A stretch of DNA of 61,673 bases. Origin: Rufibacter psychrotolerans. Its GTDB lineage: Bacteria > Bacteroidota > Bacteroidia > Cytophagales > Hymenobacteraceae. The notes below the pieces were generated by a model that ran no database searches, was not told the origin of the DNA, and saw nothing but the letters and a program-made list of their open reading frames with translations. Below are positions 59,826-61,673 of the stretch, one piece after another. Both the position numbers and the translations under genes were made by a program. Within the stretch, counting starts at the first letter, position 1; each line of letters starts with the position of its first letter. Location: assembly GCF_016924645.1 (NCBI RefSeq), contig NZ_JAFFJV010000017.1:1-61673 (forward strand). The letters run 5' to 3'.

Positions 59826-60917
59826 CTAGTACTGCCTGCCTTTCCACCTGATCTTTACCGGCAAAAAGAAAAAAACGATGAGCACCAGCGATGACACCAA
59901 GAGGTACAGCTCCAGCCAGAGCAGGTCAAGCCACCTGGTTTTCTGGCCCACCCGCCGCAGGCAAAGGTGCACAAACCCGCTCTGCAGCACCAGCTTGGCC
60001 CCAAACACCGCCGCGGCCACGCCCCAGGAGGTATGCAGGAAAAAAGGCAGCCACACCGGGTAGTAGGAAGAATGAAGCACGAATAGCAGCAGCATGTACC
60101 AGGGCAGGTGCACCGACCCGCGCATCCAGCGGCGGCGCTGGTGCAGGAAGGTGAGCCCATCGGGGGCCGGGGCAGACAAGGCCATGGCCTCGGCCTGGTA
60201 CACGTTGGCGGTTGTAAAGCCCCGGGCCACCACCTGCCTAAACAGCTGCACATCCTCGGTGATGGAGAACGGGATGCCCTCAAACCCGCCCACGGCCTCG
60301 TACGCTTGGCGGGTGACCAGCATGTTGTTGCCCATGGTAGAGACGGGCACCCCGCGGTCGGCCACTACTTGCATGAGCCCCAGGTTGTAGAGCCAGTCCA
60401 GGGTTTGCAGGCGGTCAAAGAGGCGGCTGCCGGTGGTGGTGGTAATGCCGGTCACAATGCCGGTCTGCGGCTGTACCTGCCGGAGTAGGGTCTCCACCCA
60501 ATGGGGCGGCACCTGAATGTCGGCATCGGTGATGAAGAAGAAGTTAGTGGTGGCGTGGTGGGCAAGCTGCGCCAGCACGTTGGCCTTGCCTTTGGTGCCC
60601 GGCAGCGTTTGCGTGATCTTGTAGCAGGAGACAAACGGGTGGGTTTTGCCGTACTCTATAACCAGCCGGTAGGTGTCGTCAGTAGAACGGTCATCGCCCA
60701 CCAGCACTTCCAGTTTGTCCTTGGGGTAGTCTAGCCGGTCAAGGGCCTCTAAGCAGGCCAGGATGTTGGCCTCTTCGTTGCGGGCGGCAATGAGGATGCT
60801 CACTTTTGGATAGTTGCTCAGCGGCGGAACGGGCGCCGGCCTCCTCCCCCACCACAGCGCCAGCAGCACCACAAACAAACCAAAATACAGAGCCAGAAAG
60901 CCTACGGAAAAGAGCAT
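59826..60917 (-). CDS. Glycosyltransferase family 2, membrane-bound
   Basis: A 363-residue GT2 enzyme with an N-terminal span (SVGFLALYFGLFVVLLALWW) and two or three C-terminal spans. The GT-A core shows VSILIAARNEEANILACLEAL, the nucleotide motif VGDDRSTDDT, the DxD-like ITDADIQVP, ITEDVQLFRQVVARGF and the QRRRWMRGS motif of processive synthases. It would transfer sugars to a lipid or polymer at the inner membrane. The polysaccharide deacetylase gene ends 4 bp upstream of its start, so the pair probably acts on one glycan. The product is unknown. Confidence 0.92.
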   Translation of the reverse strand: MLFSVGFLALYFGLFVVLLALWWGRRPAPVPPLSNYPKVSILIAARNEEANILACLEALDRLDYPKDKLEVLVGDDRSTDDTYRLVIEYGKTHPFVSCYKITQTLPGTKGKANVLAQLAHHATTNFFFITDADIQVPPHWVETLLRQVQPQTGIVTGITTTTGSRLFDRLQTLDWLYNLGLMQVVADRGVPVSTMGNNMLVTRQAYEAVGGFEGIPFSITEDVQLFRQVVARGFTTANVYQAEAMALSAPAPDGLTFLHQRRRWMRGSVHLPWYMLLLFVLHSSYYPVWLPFFLHTSWGVAAAVFGAKLVLQSGFVHLCLRRVGQKTRWLDLLWLELYLLVSSLVLIVFFFLPVKIRWKGRQY

Positions 60918-60920
60918 TCG

Positions 60921-61550
60921 CTAGAGGGTTTTGAAAGCGTAACCCAGGGCAGAGAAATGCCGGAGCAGCCGGGGCAGCACATACCTCAGGTTCCGCTCGG
61001 CCTTGAGGCTGTCGTGCATGACCACAATGGCCCCGGGCTTGGTCACCGTAAGGGCTTTCCGCAGACAGGCTTCGGGCCGAAGCGTGGCATCAAAATCATA
61101 GGTAAGGCTGCTCCACATCACTACCTGGTACTTTGCTGACAGGATACGCAGATGGCTCCGGGTCAGTTGGCCGTGCGGGGGCCGAAACAGTTTTTTACCG
61201 GTAGCCCCCACCCGCTCCAGGGCCGCCTGACACCTGTCTGCCTGGGCCAGGTATTGTTCCGGAGCCATTTTCCAGGCTTTCACGTGCTGGTGCGTGTGGT
61301 TGGCCAGCAGGTGCCCCTGCGCTAAAATTTGCCGGGCAATGGCAGGGTGCCGCTCCAGGTTCTCGCCCACGCAGAAGAACGTGGCCTTGGCCCCGTACGC
61401 CGCCAGTTGCTCCAGCACAAAGGGCGTTACCCCGGGTATGGGCCCGTCATCAAACGTGAGGAAAATGGTTTTGTCTGGCACCGGTCTGCGCCACCACACC
61501 TTGGGGAACAGCCAGGGCAAAACGGGTGGGGTTTTATGGAAGCGCAGCAC
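60921..61550 (-). CDS. Polysaccharide deacetylase (NodB domain)
   Basis: A 209-residue carbohydrate esterase family 4 protein removing acetyl groups from a GlcNAc-containing glycan. Motif 1 is TFDDGP (Asp34, Asp35), motif 2 is NHTHQH (His85, His89) and motif 3 is FRPPHGQ. DFDATLRPEA and VVMHDSL follow. The start is GTG 61550; no ATG lies in frame before the upstream stop. No clear signal peptide is seen, although the N-terminus (PPVLPWLFPKVWW) is hydrophobic. It is in an operon with the glycosyltransferase, 3 bp apart. Confidence 0.93.
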   Translation of the reverse strand: MLRFHKTPPVLPWLFPKVWWRRPVPDKTIFLTFDDGPIPGVTPFVLEQLAAYGAKATFFCVGENLERHPAIARQILAQGHLLANHTHQHVKAWKMAPEQYLAQADRCQAALERVGATGKKLFRPPHGQLTRSHLRILSAKYQVVMWSSLTYDFDATLRPEACLRKALTVTKPGAIVVMHDSLKAERNLRYVLPRLLRHFSALGYAFKTL

Positions 61551-61606
61551 GGGTCTTGGTGGAATGGCTTGTTTCTCTGGGATATATTAGAATTTTGGTC
61601 TGGACC

Positions 61607-61643
61607 GTTTAGGGCCTGTTTTTGGGGAAAAAAGGCCCAAAAC
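61607..61643. repeat. Family A palindrome
   Basis: GTTTAGGGCCTGTTTTTGGGG followed by AAAAAAGGCCCAAAAC, upstream of the deacetylase gene near the window end. Confidence 0.65.
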
Positions 61644-61673
61644 AGGCCAACCCCAATAAAGACAAAAAAAAAC

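Overview
The window looks like a chromosome segment of a Bacteroidota bacterium, most likely order Cytophagales, family Hymenobacteraceae (Rufibacter/Nibribacter/Pontibacter-like). This placement is inferred from content, not from a database search. The signs are promoters with the Bacteroidota -7 box TAnnTTTG, a FecI/FecR/STN-receptor signalling unit, many SPII lipoproteins, a fused alpha/beta 2-oxoacid dehydrogenase E1, a short AMP nucleosidase, TonB receptors with carboxypeptidase-like N-terminal domains, and a LytS/LytTR pair. GC content is moderate to high in genes and drops between them. Both strands are used, operons are short, and strong bidirectional terminators lie between convergent genes.

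Layout. 0-3.6 kb: aldo/keto reductase, nitroreductase with a divergent HxlR regulator, and a DctA-type symporter. 3.7-5.9 kb: a RES/Xre toxin-antitoxin pair followed by about 1 kb of non-coding repeats. 5.9-11.5 kb: a giant multi-PAS/GAF histidine kinase broken by a frameshift in a G11 tract and by an in-frame TGA. 12-18 kb: YdcF, PhzF, glycosylasparaginase plus CutC, an NtrC-like regulator without a DNA-binding domain, and a LuxE-like enzyme. 18-25.5 kb: a lipoprotein, fused E1, a DUF1573 protein, alanine dehydrogenase, a repeat cluster, an HsdR-N-like protein and AMP nucleosidase. 25.5-34.4 kb: a lipoprotein amidohydrolase, an Atg22-like MFS protein, then ECF sigma, FecR, a DUF2807 lipoprotein and an STN TonB receptor. 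34.4-41.2 kb: an unknown helical-repeat protein facing a small Ser/Thr/Gly-rich peptide and a peptide ABC importer (binding protein plus two permeases, no ATPase), ending with a second small ORF. 41.2-50.2 kb: a possible structured RNA, DoxX and ECF sigma, two EamA exporters, a kelch lipoprotein and an S41 protease. 50.2-57 kb: a TonB receptor divergent from LytS/LytTR genes and a frameshifted metallo-hydrolase. 57.7-61.6 kb: tRNA-Ser(GGA), asparaginase, TatD, glycosyltransferase 2 and a polysaccharide deacetylase.

The most unusual content lies between genes. A palindrome of about 36 bp (arms like GTTTCGGGGCTGTTTT, 4-nt loop) occurs about twenty times with varying degeneracy, often next to start or stop codons. 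A second family has 10-bp arms GTTGTTGGTG/CACCAACAAC and occurs as inverted pairs around a shared core at 23.6-24.1 kb and as a degraded cluster at 5.3-5.5 kb. A third family consists of hairpin-ended, MITE-like elements of about 150 bp at 5.6 and 13.6 kb. A fourth is a pair of diverged repeats of about 100 bp at 48.5 and 57.0 kb. I see no transposase, phage genes or CRISPR array.

The window contains both housekeeping metabolism (alanine, asparagine, AMP and branched-chain or 2-oxoacid degradation) and envelope sensing and uptake modules (two TonB receptor systems, the peptide importer and the giant kinase). The best candidates for something undescribed are the palindrome families and the peptide/importer/helical-repeat island at 34.4-41.2 kb.
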